A DNA stretch of 7,170 nucleotides from JBOEGW01 sp050633625 (GTDB lineage Bacteria > Pseudomonadota > Alphaproteobacteria > Rhodobacterales > Rhodobacteraceae), in the NCBI GenBank assembly GCA_050633625.1, contig JBOEGW010000022.1, positions 1-7,170 of the forward strand, given 5' to 3'. This document shows positions 1 to 6,170 of the stretch, piece by piece. Numbering within the stretch: the first letter of the stretch is position 1; every line of letters starts with the position of its first letter. A model generated the notes under the pieces. That model made no database searches. It saw only the letters and a list, made by a program, of their open reading frames with translations, and was not told the origin of the DNA. Made by a program: the position numbers and the translations under genes.

Positions 1-18
1 CCAACTTTCAACCATATC

Positions 19-612
19 TCAAAGTTCGTTAATGTGAGCCATGACCATCCGCACGCAACCCGAACTGGCTCGACCGCCGATACTTCGCGGATAGGGCGTG
101 CCGTGTATTCGAAGATAAGTGTCGCGGTCTCCGACGTACAGATAGATGGCTCGTGATCCCAAAGCGTTTTCGGGGCCGGGTTCCATCCCGTCGGCCCATC
201 GTGCGTTTTCCGGATCCCGCTCGATCATGTTCTGGGTCGGCGTCCAATGCGGCCACCTCACCTTGCGTTTGATCGTGTAGACCCCGGGCTCATATAGGTT
301 GCCCCGGGCAATGGCCACACCGTAGCGCATTGCGGTCCCGCTCTCCTCGATATGATAGAGATACCGCGCGACTGCATCGACATGGATGTCTCCTGGCACG
401 AGTCCGGGTTTCGCGACCACGCGCTGGGGCAAAAAGCGCGGGTGTAGGCCCCAAGGGTTTGACGTAGCCGGATCGAATCCGGGCGGCGTGACTTGCGCGT
501 CCCATTCAGCTTTCTGTGCCTCGGCGGGCCAGGTATCGGCCAACAGGGGGCTGGAAACAGACGCGGAGAATAGCGCCGTTGTTGTTTGAATGAAGTGTCG
601 TCTTGTCAGCAT
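19..612 (-). CDS. L,D-transpeptidase (YkuD family), Tat-type signal, short C-terminus
   Basis: A 197-residue exported protein. L,D-transpeptidases make 3-3 cross-links in peptidoglycan, or attach proteins to it, in the periplasm. The N-terminus carries a twin-arginine-like motif (TRRHFIQ, residues 3-9), a hydrophobic stretch and a possible cleavage after Ala25. The YkuD signature is clear: His170 in RIHGT, then SSGCVRM with the nucleophile Cys186 and the following Arg. The ATG has an AAAGGG ribosome site six bases upstream, which supports this start. The protein ends NEL only 11 residues after the Cys, while relatives usually continue with a final strand of roughly LYDRVPVGTPVVV type. The TGA at 19-21 may therefore be a premature stop, so activity is uncertain. 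The IS at 690-1528 interrupts its probable promoter. Family assignment is firm; substrate and function are inferred. Confidence 0.88.
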   Translation of the reverse strand: MLTRRHFIQTTTALFSASVSSPLLADTWPAEAQKAEWDAQVTPPGFDPATSNPWGLHPRFLPQRVVAKPGLVPGDIHVDAVARYLYHIEESGTAMRYGVAIARGNLYEPGVYTIKRKVRWPHWTPTQNMIERDPENARWADGMEPGPENALGSRAIYLYVGDRDTYLRIHGTPYPRSIGGRASSGCVRMVMAHINEL

Positions 613-685
613 GTCTTACCCTTTCGGTTCCCACCAGCAATCTATGGCAAGAACGGTATCTGTTCACTTTGATTAGATAAGACTT

Positions 686-689
686 CTAG
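686..689. repeat. Left CTAG target-site copy of the IS
   Basis: CTAG directly abuts the left end of the IS and is repeated at 1529-1532. This is consistent with a 4-bp (or TA) duplication made on insertion. Confidence 0.75.
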
Positions 690-703
690 GGTCCGTGGAC
701 ATT
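690..703 (+). repeat. Left terminal inverted repeat of the IS
   Basis: GGTCCGTGGACATT pairs with the right end at 12 of 14 positions. The transposase stop codon (703-705) lies at the inner edge of this repeat, a compact arrangement usual for small IS elements. Confidence 0.85.
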
Positions 704-1460
704 CACTTTGAGGCAATGACCGTTGCGGCGAGGTGCCAGTTGGCGGCATAGCTGGACGCGGTCTTTTCATATCTCGTGGCTATTGCCCTGAATTCCTTGA
801 TCTTTGCGAAGAAGTTTTCGACGAGGTGCCGCCACTTGTAGGCATGTTTGTCGTAGTCGCGCGTAACCTTTCGGTTTGCCTTGGGCGGGATGATCGCCTT
901 CGCTCCGCGTATATCAAGCTCGGCGAGCAGCCAATCGGCGTCGAATGCCTTGTCGGCCAGCAACGCATCGAAATCTACGCCTTCGATCAGCGGCGCGACG
1001 CCTTTCATGTCATGCGCCTGCCCGGGCAGAAGAAGAAAATCAAACAGGTTCCCCAAGGCGTCGACGAGCGCCACGACCTTGGTCGTCAGTCCGCCCCGCG
1101 AGCGTCCGATGGCCTGATGCTGAGTCCCCCTTTTGAGCCGCTCGCCTTCTGGTGAGCCTGGACGATGGTGCCGTCGATCAGTGCATACTCGAAATCGGGA
1201 CAGCCGCTTATCTCTCTGAAAACACGCTCGAAAACTCCGGCTTCAGCCCATCTTCGGAAACGCCGGAACACGCTGTTCCAATTGCCGAATGCCTTTGGCA
1301 GATCACGCCACGGCAACCCCGTCCGCACCCGCCATAAAACAGCCTCCAGAAACAACCGATTGTCTTTGCCCGTCGCTCCGCTGTCGCCCGGCTTGCCAGG
1401 CAAAAGCGGCCTCAACCGCCCCCAGACGTCATCGGAAATCACAAACCTCTGCTCGTCCAT
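703..1460 (-). CDS. IS5-family transposase, two frames joined by -1 frameshift
   Basis: The full transposase (about 252 residues) is read from orfA (1460 down to the slip site) into orfB, which ends at 703. It carries out IS transposition as a DDE enzyme. orfA brings the N-terminal DUF4096-like domain (DDVWGRLRPLLPGK, then GLPWRDLP) and the first catalytic Asp in YALIDGTIVQAH. orfB brings the second Asp in LLADKAFDAD and the last Glu in the Y-x2-R-x3-E-like block ATRYEKTASSYAANWHLAA. Joining the frames one base back at the A4G5 run (1126-1134) restores the family-typical stretch KRGTQHQAIGRSRGGLTTK. Start ATG 1460 is preceded by a strong GGGAGGT ribosome site. It has the same orientation as the transpeptidase gene, so read-through could reach that gene. 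Confidence 0.88.
1086..1460 (-). CDS. IS transposase orfA product (unshifted frame)
   Basis: This 124-residue product arises when ribosomes do not slip at the A4G5 run and instead stop at the TGA (1086-1088). It contains the N-terminal DNA-binding-like part and the first catalytic Asp but no other active-site residue, so it cannot transpose alone. In related two-frame elements such products can act as regulators; nothing in this sequence proves that here. Confidence 0.7.
   Translation of the reverse strand: MDEQRFVISDDVWGRLRPLLPGKPGDSGATGKDNRLFLEAVLWRVRTGLPWRDLPKAFGNWNSVFRRFRRWAEAGVFERVFREISGCPDFEYALIDGTIVQAHQKASGSKGGLSIRPSDARGAD
1126..1134 (-). other. Slippery run for -1 frameshift in IS transposase
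   Basis: On the coding (minus) strand the sequence is TCA AAA GGG GGA, i.e. AAAAGGGGG. Moving one base back here converts the orfA frame (GSKGGLSIRP) into the conserved transposase frame (KRGTQHQAIGR). The run is where both frames are open and family similarity switches. A simple one-base error in the run is the alternative. Confidence 0.7.
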
Positions 1461-1514
1461 TCAAACCTCCCTTTTGGAAGGTTGAATCAAACCTCAGGTG
1501 ATTTGAAAATCCGC

Positions 1515-1528
1515 AATGTCCACAGGCC
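1515..1528 (-). repeat. Right terminal inverted repeat of the IS
   Basis: Read on the minus strand this is GGCCTGTGGACATT, matching the left end at 12 of 14 bases. It lies 54 bp outside the transposase start codon. Confidence 0.85.
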
Positions 1529-1532
1529 CTAG
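1529..1532. repeat. Right CTAG target-site copy of the IS
   Basis: CTAG directly follows the right end of the IS and equals the copy at 686-689. Confidence 0.75.
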
Positions 1533-1559
1533 TGGCTAGAGGTTCAAGGACATATTTTC

Positions 1560-1754
1560 GTGAACACACACGATCCTTGTGATCCGCAATTTACCATCCG
1601 CTACTACGAAAAGATCCGCGCGGCGCCCAGCCTGACCCGGCCTGTTCCCGAGTCCACGGTTGCTGCAGAGTCAGATCCTGTCGAAGCTGGCGATGGAGGA
1701 GGGCCATATCGCCCGCTTCGCCTGAGCCGCGAACGGCAGTATGGTGAACTTTGA
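1560..1754 (+). pseudogene. Possible decayed merR-family regulator
   Basis: A 64-codon frame opens at GTG 1560 with an AAGGA ribosome site nine bases upstream. Residues 11-19 read FTIRYYEKI, the near-invariant recognition-helix/wing sequence of MerR-family regulators. The preceding helix (usually IGELAxxTGV) and everything after the motif are missing or unrecognisable, so this would be a fragment after deletions and frameshifts. Context supports it: it diverges from a MerR-type dyad promoter whose -35 lies only 13 bp upstream. Its short length and the single nine-residue match leave room for chance. It cannot be functional as a regulator as written. Confidence 0.4.
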
Positions 1755-1861
1755 CTTGCACGGTGACGGGGGCAAGCAAAGCAGCAACGACAAACAGGGC
1801 CGCGCGGTGTTCAAAATACCGGGCGTCTTGCTCGCCGCCTTCACCAGTAATCATAGATGGT
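1600..1861. other. Unassigned spacer between merR-like remnant and transposon end
   Basis: About 260 bp with no gene I can recognise. Two small frames were looked at: a plus-strand frame from ATG 1741, and a minus-strand 96-codon frame at 1591-1881 with one hydrophobic stretch (ALFVVAALLAPVTV). Neither has a convincing ribosome site or a family signature. It probably holds decayed remains of the interrupted locus. Confidence 0.5.
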
Positions 1862-1977
1862 TGTCGCATTTTCTTCACCATTTCAGCACATGATTATTAC
1901 GTGATTTCTGGAAGATACCGCGATATTGCACATCATTTTTCAGCTTAAGGTTTCAATTTTGGTTCCGTATTTCAGCA
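1862..1977 (+). repeat. Left (transposase-side) end of Tn402-like element with repeated binding sites
   Basis: The run begins TGTCGCATTTTC at 1862; TGT-starting ends, often TGTC, are typical of Tn402/Tn5053 and Tn7-like elements. Inside it are three copies of an ATTTCAGCA motif in the same orientation: 1880-1888 exact, 1937-1945 (TTTTCAGCT, 7 of 9) and 1969-1977 exact. Related elements carry multiple subterminal repeats here that are bound by the TniA/TnsB transposase. The stretch is much more AT-rich than its neighbours and leads straight into tniA, so it probably also holds the tni promoter, though no clear -35/-10 pair stands out. The exact terminal base is inferred. Confidence 0.6.
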
Positions 1978-2029
1978 AGTGGCCGCCCTGTTGGCGCACG
2001 GCCCAGCCGGTCTCGAAAGTTTCATATCG

Positions 2030-3664
2030 ATGACGTCCGGCGAAGCGCATGCCTCGGATGAAGCGTGGGCCAAGGCGACGCGTACCGCGCGCGAGTTGGA
2101 CCGGATTCTTGACGGAGCGGCGCCGGTGCGTGAGGCCGTGATGCGCGCGGCATCCGAGCTGCGGCTCTCGACACGCCAAGTCTACAACTATCTGGCGCGG
2201 TATCGGGAAGAGCGCAGGGTATCGTCCCTTCTGCCGCGAAGGAGTGGAACAAGGCAACCAAGGATCAACCCCGCAGTCGAGAACATCATCGCGGTGACCC
2301 TGCGGGAGATGTGGTTGCGCCCGGAGCAGCCGGACCTTGCACCGATCGTTGAAGAGATCCGCACCCGCTGCGCAGAGGAAGGGCACACTCCACCCGCCTA
2401 TGTCACTGTCGCCCGGCGGATCCCCATTCTGTTCGCCCCGGAAGAAATTGCCCGCCGCCGCCTGTCGGATGGTAAACACCTGCACCGGCTGAAGCCGCGA
2501 CCGGGCTACATCCGGGCTAACCACGCGCTCGACGTTGTCCAGATCGATCACACGCCGGCAGACATCCAATTTGTTGAGGTGATTGATGACCACGGTGTCT
2601 TCGTTGGTCGTCCCTATCTGACCATCGCTGCAGATGTGGCCACGAGCGCGATCATCGGCTTCTGCCTGACCCTCGAGCGGCCGTCACGACTGTCTGTCGC
2701 GCTTTGTCTGGCGCACGCGATGTGCTGCAAGATTGACTGGCTGGCAGAACGCGGTATCGATCATGCTTGGCCGATGCACGGTCGCCCGAAGCAAATCGTC
2801 GTCGATTCCGCCAAGGAGTTCCAGAGCGGCACCTTCAGCAGAGGATGCGCGGACTATGGCATCGCCATACGCATGCGGAACAAGGGCACCGTGCATCGGG
2901 GCGGAGTCGTGGAACGCCTGCTTGGGAAAGTGAACACCGCGCTACGCGCCTTGCCCGGCAAGACGGGGCGTTCCATCGCGGATCGGGGCGACTATGCCTC
3001 GGAAGCGCGGGCACGGCTCAGCTTCGCGGATCTTGAACGCTGCATCGCGCTCGCGATCATCGACCACAACCTGAGCCAGAATGCGCGCAGGCTGACCGTT
3101 CCGGCGAAAGAGTGGGCAGATCGGTCCCAGCCGAAAGACCGGCCGATCGATGCACCTGTCGATGTGCTGCTGAATTTCCTGCCGCGCAAGACGCGGAAGA
3201 TTTCACCTCAGGGCTTCAGTCTCTTCGCCATCGACTATTTCGAGCCCTGGCTTGGCCCGCTGGTTGCGCGTCGTGACCGGCTGGACCCGCTCGATCTATG
3301 CTATGATCCTCGCGACATCAGCCATATCTACGTCAAGGATCCGGATACTCAGGCTTGGCGGCCGGTCAGGCGACGGGACGGACTGGCCGAGCCGATCACG
3401 CTCTGGCAACACCAGGCGGATCGACAGCGGCGGCGCGAAATCCAGCGGCGCCCTGTGCAGGAGGCATCAGCGATCCGACGCGAAATCGCCGCAACTGTTG
3501 CCGCCGCCAAAACCCCCAAAAGCCGTTTGAAGGAGATGACCCGCGCCCGGCATGCCACCGAGGCAAAGAAGCCTTATGCCGACTTCGCTACGCCTTCCGC
3601 CTCGGCCCAGGCAAAGCTCGACCCGGATCGTCCGCGGCGGGTCTTCCCAATCGAGGATTGGTAA
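2030..3664 (+). CDS. tniA: TniA-type DDE transposase (Mu/TnsB superfamily)
   Basis: Catalyses DNA strand cutting and joining at the transposon ends. Numbered from ATG 2030 (544 residues): a helix-turn-helix at about 36-58 (LSTRQVYNYLARYRE), a basic linker, then the rve/DDE core. The core has Asp173 in VQIDHT, Asp259 in VVDSAKEF and Glu295 in GVVERLLG, an exact D-35-E spacing. GRPYLTIAADV is the expected core strand. The C-terminal Mu-type barrel contains DPRDISHIYV, followed by a charged tail ending PIEDW, as in Tn5053-type TniA. Length fits the family (about 560). GTG 1979 would add 17 residues, but it overlaps a binding repeat and lacks a ribosome site; ATG 2030 has only a weak GAAAG upstream. 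The next gene begins one base after the stop, so the genes are co-transcribed. Confidence 0.92.
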   Translation: MTSGEAHASDEAWAKATRTARELDRILDGAAPVREAVMRAASELRLSTRQVYNYLARYREERRVSSLLPRRSGTRQPRINPAVENIIAVTLREMWLRPEQPDLAPIVEEIRTRCAEEGHTPPAYVTVARRIPILFAPEEIARRRLSDGKHLHRLKPRPGYIRANHALDVVQIDHTPADIQFVEVIDDHGVFVGRPYLTIAADVATSAIIGFCLTLERPSRLSVALCLAHAMCCKIDWLAERGIDHAWPMHGRPKQIVVDSAKEFQSGTFSRGCADYGIAIRMRNKGTVHRGGVVERLLGKVNTALRALPGKTGRSIADRGDYASEARARLSFADLERCIALAIIDHNLSQNARRLTVPAKEWADRSQPKDRPIDAPVDVLLNFLPRKTRKISPQGFSLFAIDYFEPWLGPLVARRDRLDPLDLCYDPRDISHIYVKDPDTQAWRPVRRRDGLAEPITLWQHQADRQRRREIQRRPVQEASAIRREIAATVAAAKTPKSRLKEMTRARHATEAKKPYADFATPSASAQAKLDPDRPRRVFPIEDW

Positions 3665-3665
3665 G

Positions 3666-4547
3666 GTGCCGGACCACCTCATGTCCGCCACCGTCCCACT
3701 CTTGCAGGCCGATGACGCAGTGCGGATCGCCCATGTGCGCGCGCCGCGCTGGATCAGCCATCCGGCGGCCGGCGCGGCGCATGACGCGATGCGACTGCTG
3801 CTTGAGCGACCGCCATCGCTGCGCCCACGCGGTTTGCTGCTTGCCGGTCCCTACCATAACGGCAAGACCATGATCGCCGAACGCTTCGCCGTCGAACATC
3901 TGCGTACCGCCGACCAGCAAAAGGTGTGGGTGATCCAGACCCGGGAAGGTGCGGGCCTGTCGCATTTCTACGCCAGCATCCTGTCCGGATTGCGCGCGCC
4001 ACAAGCCGCGGGCTGGCGCAGCCTGTCCCGCGCCGGCGATCAGGTCGATCATCTTCTCGAGCGCCTGAAGCCGCGCCTTTTGATCTTCGACGAGTTCCAC
4101 AGCGCGTTGCGTGGGCGGCGCCAGGATGTGAAGGCCATCTTCTCGTTCTTGCGGCGGATCGCACGGGTGCATGACATCTCACCCGTCCTTGTCGGCGAGA
4201 TCGCGATCTACGATGCGGTGCATGACACCGACGAAATGGGCTCACGTTTCGATACGATCCCCATTCCACGATGGGCGTATGACGAGGAGTTCGCGACGCT
4301 TCTCGACAGCCTGGAAGCCAGTCTGCCGCTCGCCGACACCTCCGATCTGTCGCGCGAACCCTTGGCGAAGATCATCCACGATCTGTCAGAGGGGCTGATC
4401 GGCGAGGTTGTCGAAATCGTCACCCGGGCCGCAGTTGCGGCCATCTCGCGCGGTGAGGACCGGATCACGGGCGCAACCCTGTCGGACCTTGGCTATGTGC
4501 CTCTCTCGAGGCGCCGCAATTCGGCTTTGCGTCACGAGATGACATGA
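3666..4547 (+). CDS. tniB: TniB-type AAA+ ATPase, transposition target regulator
   Basis: A TnsC-like ATPase that, in this family, binds target DNA and activates TniA. Numbered from GTG 3666 (293 residues): an N-terminal HPAAGAAHDAM segment, Walker A GPYHNGKT at 61-68, Walker B LLIFDEF with Asp142-Glu143, and a C-terminal helical part ending TLSDLGYVPLSRRR, which matches the tail pattern of Tn5053 TniB. Length is as usual (about 300). The GTG lies one base after the tniA TAA, with GAGG nine bases upstream; ATG 3681 is an alternative start giving 288 residues. The frame also runs upstream inside tniA, but that part lacks similarity to the family. The stop overlaps the tniQ start by four bases (ATGA), suggesting translational coupling. 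Confidence 0.9.
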   Translation: MPDHLMSATVPLLQADDAVRIAHVRAPRWISHPAAGAAHDAMRLLLERPPSLRPRGLLLAGPYHNGKTMIAERFAVEHLRTADQQKVWVIQTREGAGLSHFYASILSGLRAPQAAGWRSLSRAGDQVDHLLERLKPRLLIFDEFHSALRGRRQDVKAIFSFLRRIARVHDISPVLVGEIAIYDAVHDTDEMGSRFDTIPIPRWAYDEEFATLLDSLEASLPLADTSDLSREPLAKIIHDLSEGLIGEVVEIVTRAAVAAISRGEDRITGATLSDLGYVPLSRRRNSALRHEMT

Positions 4548-5554
4548 GGCTCGGGTCGGCCGGGATCTCCGTCACACCTGCAGAGCGGTATGAAAGTGCG
4601 GCGGGAAACCGTTGGCCCATGAGCATTATGCCCGCACCAGGTGAACTTCTGTCGAGCTGGCTGCACCGCCTCGCCTACGCAAACGGCATACCTCCGCACT
4701 ATTTTGGTGCGCTTCTCGAAGCGCCGGGTGAGAACTGGTCGGCGCGGCTTGATCGGGCGTTGCCCGATCGCATCCTGCAGCTTTTGGAAGAGCATACCCA
4801 CATACCTCTGGAAGACATAACGGCTCTGACTAATGCTCCCGACCCTTTGGCCGTGCTGCGTTTGCCCCTGCGGGCATCGCCTCAGCAGAGTTGCGCACCA
4901 AAGACGCAGGCGACCTGGCTGCAATTCTGCCCGGCCTGTCTGGCGGAAGACGAAACGCCCTATTTTCGCCGAGACTGGCGCCTCGCGACACGCGTTTCTT
5001 GCTTTCGCCACGGCTGCCGACTTCGGGACAGGTGCCCATCCTGCGGACAAGGATTGGCTCCGTTCAGCCAGAAGCGTCTTGTGCCGCATCAGATCTGCGC
5101 CTGGTGCGGCGCGGCCCTCTGCAAACGCACCCGTCCCGCCGCCAACGGAGTTCGGCGTCTGGAGCGCCTGATCGACGATCTGCTTCGTTTGCATGCAGCA
5201 GGGCATCGAATGGCAGAGGGGCGATCACTCCCGGACCTTCTTGGATCAGCCTGCTTTCAATTTAGTCGACGGCCAATGTCCATCGCGCGCCTCTCTCATC
5301 GGGATCGCTATCAGCTGTTTCAGAAATTGGCGGAAGGGCGGTCGACGCCGTTCGGAACGCGAAGAAGTTCCGCGATCATTTATTGGAAACGCGTCGCTCA
5401 GGTTGCGCCAGCTTGGGGCGGACTGGTCACATCTTTCAGCGATGCCGTCCTGCCTCGGCCCAAAGCTGGGCCTTGCTCTAACACCGCTGGCCCGAATTTG
5501 GCGGATCTCGTTCAGGCGGCCGCGCGGCTCGATCAGCAGCGGCAAGCGCTGTAA
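4544..5554 (+). CDS. tniQ: TniQ family zinc-finger transposition protein
   Basis: TniQ/TnsD-type proteins help choose or license the insertion site with TniB. The 336-residue product shows the N-terminal PAPGELLSSWLHRLAYANG block (31-49). The zinc-binding array follows: Cys129/Cys132 (FCPACL), DETPYFRRDWRL, Cys153 and His156, CPSCG (164-168) and a last CxxC at Cys185/Cys188. ATG 4544 sits in the ATGA overlap with tniB. It is preferred over ATG 4619 because the RWPMS preceding the second Met already belongs to the conserved domain. It is somewhat shorter than Tn5053 TniQ (about 400). The last roughly 70 residues look less protein-like than a parallel reading in the next frame, so the C-terminus may be altered. 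Its stop is 16 bp from that of the convergent scpB. Confidence 0.88.
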   Translation: MRLGSAGISVTPAERYESAAGNRWPMSIMPAPGELLSSWLHRLAYANGIPPHYFGALLEAPGENWSARLDRALPDRILQLLEEHTHIPLEDITALTNAPDPLAVLRLPLRASPQQSCAPKTQATWLQFCPACLAEDETPYFRRDWRLATRVSCFRHGCRLRDRCPSCGQGLAPFSQKRLVPHQICAWCGAALCKRTRPAANGVRRLERLIDDLLRLHAAGHRMAEGRSLPDLLGSACFQFSRRPMSIARLSHRDRYQLFQKLAEGRSTPFGTRRSSAIIYWKRVAQVAPAWGGLVTSFSDAVLPRPKAGPCSNTAGPNLADLVQAAARLDQQRQAL

Positions 5555-5570
5555 AAATTCCCGGTGAGTT

Positions 5571-6167
5571 TCAGGCGCTCGCGGCCAGCCCGGCATCATT
5601 CAGCTGTTCAGGATCCGGCAGGTCCCGCAAGCTCTCCAACCCGAAGGCCGCGAGGAACGCGTCTGTGGTGACGAAGGTATAGGGGGCACCACGACGCGGC
5701 GCGCGCGGCCCAGTTCCAATCAGACCGTGTGCATGGAGCCGCCCGATCAGGTCCCGACCGATCTCCTTGCCGAAGACGTCCTTGAGCGCATCGCGGGTGA
5801 TCGGCTGGTGGTAGGCGATGGCCGCTAAAATCGCGACGTCGAACTCGTTCAGGTCCAGCAACTGGTCCCCGACATCCGCTGCGGCGCGGATCGCAGGCGC
5901 GTAAGCGGGCCGCGTCCGGAACATCCACCCCCCTGCGACCATGGCAATCTCGAACGCCCGCCCCTCCAGATCGGCGGCCAGATCCTCGACCAGCAGATCA
6001 ACCGAAGTCCCCTGCCCCACTATGCGCGCCAGATCCTCGCGCGGTACAGGCGAGGCAGAGGCAAACAGCACCGCCTCGATCCGGCGCATCCATTCGCGCC
6101 AGCGCAACTCCGGCGGCAGGTCGGATAGTTCGCGGTCAAGCTCGGTGTCGAGTCCATCCTTGACCAT
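5571..6167 (-). CDS. scpB: ScpB-like segregation and condensation protein
   Basis: A 198-residue winged-helix protein of the ScpB family, the partner of kleisin ScpA in the bacterial SMC complex that compacts and segregates DNA. Family blocks are visible in order: IEAVLFASASPVPREDLARI (27-46), VAGGWMFRTRPAYAP, then LNEFDVAILAAIAYHQPITR (first helix of the second winged domain), HAHGLIGTG and TFVTTDAFLAAFGLESLRDLPD. Length fits the family (about 180-220). The start ATG is three bases after the DUF1403 stop, with GGAG at the end of that gene acting as ribosome site, so the two form an operon. No scpA or smc is nearby. This points to an accessory, mobile-element copy rather than the housekeeping gene, which usually follows scpA. 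Its actual partner is unknown. Confidence 0.88.
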   Translation of the reverse strand: MVKDGLDTELDRELSDLPPELRWREWMRRIEAVLFASASPVPREDLARIVGQGTSVDLLVEDLAADLEGRAFEIAMVAGGWMFRTRPAYAPAIRAAADVGDQLLDLNEFDVAILAAIAYHQPITRDALKDVFGKEIGRDLIGRLHAHGLIGTGPRAPRRGAPYTFVTTDAFLAAFGLESLRDLPDPEQLNDAGLAASA

Positions 6168-6170
6168 CGC

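Larger units (their letters stand above)
690..1528 (-). mobile_element. IS5-family (IS427-group) insertion sequence, apparently complete
   Basis: The element is 839 bp, with imperfect 14-bp terminal inverted repeats: GGTCCGTGGACATT at the left and the complement of GGCCTGTGGACATT at the right, 12 of 14 identical. It is flanked on both sides by CTAG (686-689 and 1529-1532). It encodes one transposase split over two frames, typical of the IS427 group, and the size fits that group. Both ends, the flanking repeat and all catalytic motifs are present, so it could still be mobile. Because CTAG is palindromic, the true duplication could be TA or CTAG. No IS name is assigned without a database. Confidence 0.9.
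674..1547 (-). promoter_or_regulatory. MerR-type promoter/operator split by the IS
   Basis: Removing the IS (690-1528) and one CTAG copy rejoins a promoter on the minus strand: -35 TTGAAC (plus-strand bases 1542-1547), a 19-bp spacer (1533-1541 joined to 680-689) and -10 TATCTA (674-679). The spacer contains the dyad ACCTCTAG, CCA, CTAGAAGT, with arms matching at 7 of 8 positions. Over-long 19-bp spacers carrying a dyad are the hallmark of promoters untwisted by MerR-family activators. Transcription would start near 667 and run into the L,D-transpeptidase gene. A decayed merR-like frame diverges on the other side, as expected for such a regulon. As it stands the -35 and -10 are about 860 bp apart, so the promoter is broken. 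The reading is inferred from sequence pattern only. Confidence 0.6.
1862..5554 (+). mobile_element. Tn402/Tn5053-like transposition module (tniABQ), right boundary undefined
   Basis: It comprises one recognisable end plus tniA, tniB and tniQ in the order usual for the family. The serine resolvase tniR, normally next after tniQ, is absent, and no matching right end is seen between tniQ and scpB. The element either extends past scpB/DUF1403 as cargo or has lost its right part. The end coordinate given here is simply the tniQ stop. Confidence 0.65.

Noticed and set aside
733..1155. Plus-strand 140-codon frame across the IS
   Set aside because: It is antisense to the transposase, whose catalytic motifs are clear on the other strand.
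1591..1881. Minus-strand 96-codon frame with a hydrophobic stretch
   Set aside because: It has no recognisable family and no convincing ribosome site, and its start overlaps the transposon end. It is probably a GC-rich chance frame.
1940..2593. Minus-strand 217-codon frame over the start of tniA
   Set aside because: It is antisense to tniA and shows no family signature. Long antisense frames are common in GC-rich genes.
3588..4269. Two long minus-strand frames opposite tniB
   Set aside because: Both are Arg- and Pro-rich shadows of tniB, which has Walker A and B motifs on the plus strand.
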